Assembly: GCF_001975225.1 (NCBI RefSeq)
Contig: NZ_CP019445.1
Location: forward strand, 1,984,001 to 2,048,000
Origin: Kosakonia cowanii JCM 10956 = DSM 18146
GTDB lineage: Bacteria > Pseudomonadota > Gammaproteobacteria > Enterobacterales > Enterobacteriaceae
Direction: 5' to 3'
Length of the DNA stretch: 64,000 nucleotides
Shown in pieces: positions 61,527 to 64,000 of the stretch. The notes below the pieces were generated by a model. The model did no database searches and was not told where the DNA came from. It saw only the letters and a program-made list of their open reading frames with translations. Position numbers and translations under genes: made by a program. Position 1 is the stretch's first letter. Each line of letters opens with the position of its first letter.

Positions 61527-61743
61527 TGTTTTTACTCCCAAAGGTTCCGACAATAATGTTTCCGTATTCTAAAAAAGTGCGCGTTAACGACCAGCGAAAT
61601 CTGGTATACATTCTAGTCGAAATTGTTACAAAGCATATTTAACAGCAGCTTATATGCATATTGCATCACATAAAGCATGATTAATCCGCACCTTACCGCG
61701 TTCCGTTTGTAAAGTGCAGCGAAGACATTAATAAGGCCGATCA

Positions 61744-62217
61744 ATGAAAACGCCCCTGATTACCCGTGAAGGTTACGACAAACTGAAGCAGGAACTCGAT
61801 TTTCTCTGGCGTCAGGAGCGCCCGGAAGTGACAAAAAAGGTCACCTGGGCGGCAAGCCTCGGCGACCGCAGTGAAAACGCTGATTATCAATACAACAAAA
61901 AACGCCTGCGTGAAATCGATCGTCGCGTGCGCTACCTGACAAAATGCCTCGAAAATTTAAAAATCGTCGATTATTCGCCGCAACAGGAAGGAAAGGTCTT
62001 TTTTGGTGCCTGGGTGGAGATTGAAAACGACGATGGCGACACCCTGCGTTTTCGCATCGTCGGCTACGACGAAATTTTCGGCCGCAAAGATTACATCTCC
62101 ATCGATTCGCCGATGGCCCGCGCGCTGCTGAAAAAAGAGGTCGGTGATGTGGCGGTGGTGCAGACACCGGGTGGTGAAGCGACCTGGTACGTCAACGAGA
62201 TTGTCTACGTGAAATAA
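61744..62217 (+). CDS. greB: Transcript cleavage factor GreB
   Basis: 157-residue Gre factor (E. coli 158). An N-terminal antiparallel coiled coil reaches through the RNA polymerase secondary channel with acidic tip residues (GDRSENADYQYNKKRLREIDRRVRYL); the C-terminal domain begins near VDYSPQQEGKVFFGAWVEIEND. It rescues backtracked polymerase by stimulating RNA cleavage. Divergent from ompR, as in E. coli. Confidence 0.96.
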   Translation: MKTPLITREGYDKLKQELDFLWRQERPEVTKKVTWAASLGDRSENADYQYNKKRLREIDRRVRYLTKCLENLKIVDYSPQQEGKVFFGAWVEIENDDGDTLRFRIVGYDEIFGRKDYISIDSPMARALLKKEVGDVAVVQTPGGEATWYVNEIVYVK

Positions 62218-62318
62218 GTGCCCGGATGAGTCTGAGAGCGCCCGCCGACGGCTGGCATTTTGCGGTGTCAGTCCGTATAACTGTCCCCTGATTTTTTGTT
62301 CAGAAGATGATGAAAGAC

Positions 62319-64000
62319 ATGATGAATGATTCGCTCTGCCGCATTATTGCGGGTGAACTTAAGGCACGAACCGAACAGGTGGAATCCGCCGTTCGCCTGC
62401 TTGATGAAGGCAACACGGTCCCGTTTATCGCGCGTTACCGTAAAGAGGTGACCGGCGGTCTGGACGACACGCAACTGCGTCAACTTGAAACCCGTCTCGG
62501 CTACCTGCGCGAGCTGGAAGAGCGCCGCCAGGCGATCCTGAAATCGATCGGCGAGCAGGGCAAACTGAGCGATGAACTGGCGCAGGCGATTAACGGCACC
62601 CTGAGCAAAACTGAACTCGAAGATCTCTATCTTCCCTACAAACCGAAACGCCGCACGCGCGGGCATATCGCTATTGAAGCGGGTCTCGAACCGCTGGCCG
62701 ATTCGCTGTGGAACGATCCATCGCAGGATCCTGAAGCCCTTGCAGCGACCTTCGTGGATGCCGACAAAGGCGTTACCGACAGCAAAGCGGCCCTCGACGG
62801 CGCGCGTTATATCCTGATGGAGCGCTTCGCGGAAGACGCCACGCTGCTGGCGAAAGTGCGTAACTACTTGTGGAAGAACGCCCATCTCGTCTCGACGGTT
62901 GTCGCCGGGAAAGAGGAGGAGGGCGCCAAGTTCCGCGACTATTTCGATCATCATGAACCGCTCTCCACCGTCCCTTCTCACCGTGCGCTGGCGATGTTCC
63001 GCGGGCGTAACGAAGGCATCCTGCAACTTTCGCTGAACGCCGATCCGCAGTTCGATGAGCCGCCAAAAGAGAGCCACGGCGAGCAAATTATTATCGATCA
63101 CCTTGGCCTGCGCCTGAATAACGCCCCGGCGGATAGCTGGCGTAAAGGTGTGGTGAGCTGGACCTGGCGCATTAAAGTGCTGATGCATCTGGAAACGGAG
63201 CTGATGGGCACCGTGCGTGAGCGTGCAGAAGATGAGGCGATCAACGTCTTCGCCCGCAACCTGCACGATCTGCTGATGGCCGCACCAGCTGGCCTGCGCG
63301 CTACGATGGGTCTCGATCCCGGTTTACGTACCGGCGTGAAAGTGGCAGTGGTCGATGGCACCGGCAAACTGGTCGCTACCGACACCATCTACCCCCACAC
63401 CGGGCAGGCGGCTAAAGCGGCGGTGGCCGTGGCGGCGCTGTGCGAAAAGCATAACGTTGAGCTGGTGGCGATTGGTAACGGCACCGCCTCGCGTGAAACC
63501 GAGCGCTTCTTCCTCGATGTGCAGAAACAGTTCCCGAAAGTGACGGCGCAGAAGGTGATTGTCAGCGAAGCGGGGGCATCGGTCTACTCCGCCTCTGAGC
63601 TGGCGGCGCTGGAGTTCCCGGATCTGGACGTCTCCCTGCGTGGCGCAGTATCGATTGCCCGTCGTTTACAGGATCCGCTGGCCGAGCTGGTGAAGATTGA
63701 CCCGAAATCTATCGGTGTCGGCCAGTATCAACATGACGTTAGCCAGAGCCAACTGGCGCGCAAACTCGATGCGGTGGTGGAAGATTGCGTGAACGCCGTC
63801 GGTGTCGATCTCAATACCGCCTCCGTGCCGCTGCTGACACGCGTAGCAGGGTTAACCCGCATGATGGCGCAGAATATTGTCGCCTGGCGCGATGAAAACG
63901 GTCAGTTCCAGAACCGCCAGCAGCTGTTAAAAGTGAGCCGCCTCGGGCCGAAAGCCTTTGAGCAGTGTGCGGGCTTTTTGCGTATCAACCATGGCGATAA
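62319..64000 (+). CDS. yhgF: Tex-family transcription accessory protein YhgF, 5' part (runs off window)
   Basis: Open to the last base of the window, giving 560 visible residues of about 770. It starts [50 protein letters not shown], the Tex N-terminal domain; then the YqgF-like RNase H fold ([19 protein letters not shown]) and the helix-hairpin-helix part ([30 protein letters not shown]). The S1 RNA-binding domain lies outside. In-frame ATGs at 62307, 62310 and 62322 make the exact start uncertain; 62319 aligns with E. coli YhgF. Follows greB by 101 bases. Confidence 0.94.
   Translation, partial: MMNDSLCRIIAGELKARTEQVESAVRLLDEGNTVPFIARYRKEVTGGLDDTQLRQLETRLGYLRELEERRQAILKSIGEQGKLSDELAQAINGTLSKTELEDLYLPYKPKRRTRGHIAIEAGLEPLADSLWNDPSQDPEALAATFVDADKGVTDSKAALDGARYILMERFAEDATLLAKVRNYLWKNAHLVSTVVAGKEEEGAKFRDYFDHHEPLSTVPSHRALAMFRGRNEGILQLSLNADPQFDEPPKESHGEQIIIDHLGLRLNNAPADSWRKGVVSWTWRIKVLMHLETELMGTVRERAEDEAINVFARNLHDLLMAAPAGLRATMGLDPGLRTGVKVAVVDGTGKLVATDTIYPHTGQAAKAAVAVAALCEKHNVELVAIGNGTASRETERFFLDVQKQFPKVTAQKVIVSEAGASVYSASELAALEFPDLDVSLRGAVSIARRLQDPLAELVKIDPKSIGVGQYQHDVSQSQLARKLDAVVEDCVNAVGVDLNTASVPLLTRVAGLTRMMAQNIVAWRDENGQFQNRQQLLKVSRLGPKAFEQCAGFLRINHGD

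Overview
The window is a chromosomal segment from a member of the Enterobacteriaceae. Almost every gene is a close homologue, often of identical length, of an Escherichia coli gene, and most of the order matches the E. coli zntA-ftsYEX-rpoH-liv-ugp-ggt-gnt-glp-mal-bioH-ompB region. Differences from E. coli K-12 (padC beside the arn operon, a PuuE-like aminotransferase beside rpoH, a bactofilin gene beside ryhB, a hok/sok locus between liv and ugp) point to a Kosakonia/Enterobacter/Klebsiella-type genome. The species cannot be fixed by reading alone. I saw no prophage, insertion sequence, CRISPR array, rRNA or tRNA.

Layout. 1-369 is the 3' part of padC. 780-8137 is a complete arnBCADTEF operon (L-Ara4N modification of lipid A) behind a candidate PmrA box. 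8134-16231 holds yhhT, yhhS, dcrB, yhhQ, tusA, zntA with its ZntR operator, yhhN, yhhL and rsmD. 16401-20737 is ftsY-ftsE-ftsX and rpoH, with sigma-E promoter and DnaA-box signals ahead of rpoH. 20886-28533 holds a GABA aminotransferase and the branched-chain amino acid transport system livJ, panM, livHMGF; livK is reduced to a pseudogene. 28584-29382 is a type I toxin-antitoxin locus: two tandem sok-type antisense regions but only one hok toxin gene. 29445-34513 is the Pho-box-controlled ugpBAECQ operon. 34510-40367 holds yhhA, ggt, yhhY, the Fur-controlled sRNA RyhB, a bactofilin gene, yhhX and yhhW. 40472-43474 is gntR and gntKU with GntR operators. 43526-47214 is glpD and, divergently, glpEGR. 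47218-54922 is malT and, divergently, malPQ. 54958-57265 carries two different REP arrays on either side of gntT. 57289-64000 is nfuA, gntX, bioH, envZ-ompR, greB and the 5' part of tex (yhgF).

How the genes work together. The window groups several nutrient-scavenging systems with their own local regulators: gluconate (GntR, GntK, GntU, GntT), glycerol 3-phosphate (GlpR, GlpD; Ugp under PhoB), maltodextrins (MalT, MalP, MalQ) and branched-chain amino acids (Liv). It also carries envelope and stress functions: Arn lipid A modification, EnvZ/OmpR, FtsEX, RpoH, ZntA and RyhB.

Most notable points: the decayed livK; the tandem sok-hok locus whose first copy has lost its toxin and whose mok-like frame has no normal start codon; the bactofilin gene ending 5 bases from RyhB; two order breaks relative to E. 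coli (gntU|glpD without asd-glg, and bioH|envZ without feoABC and in inverted orientation); and the regular 61-base REP array between malQ and gntT. I found no clearly new multi-gene system.
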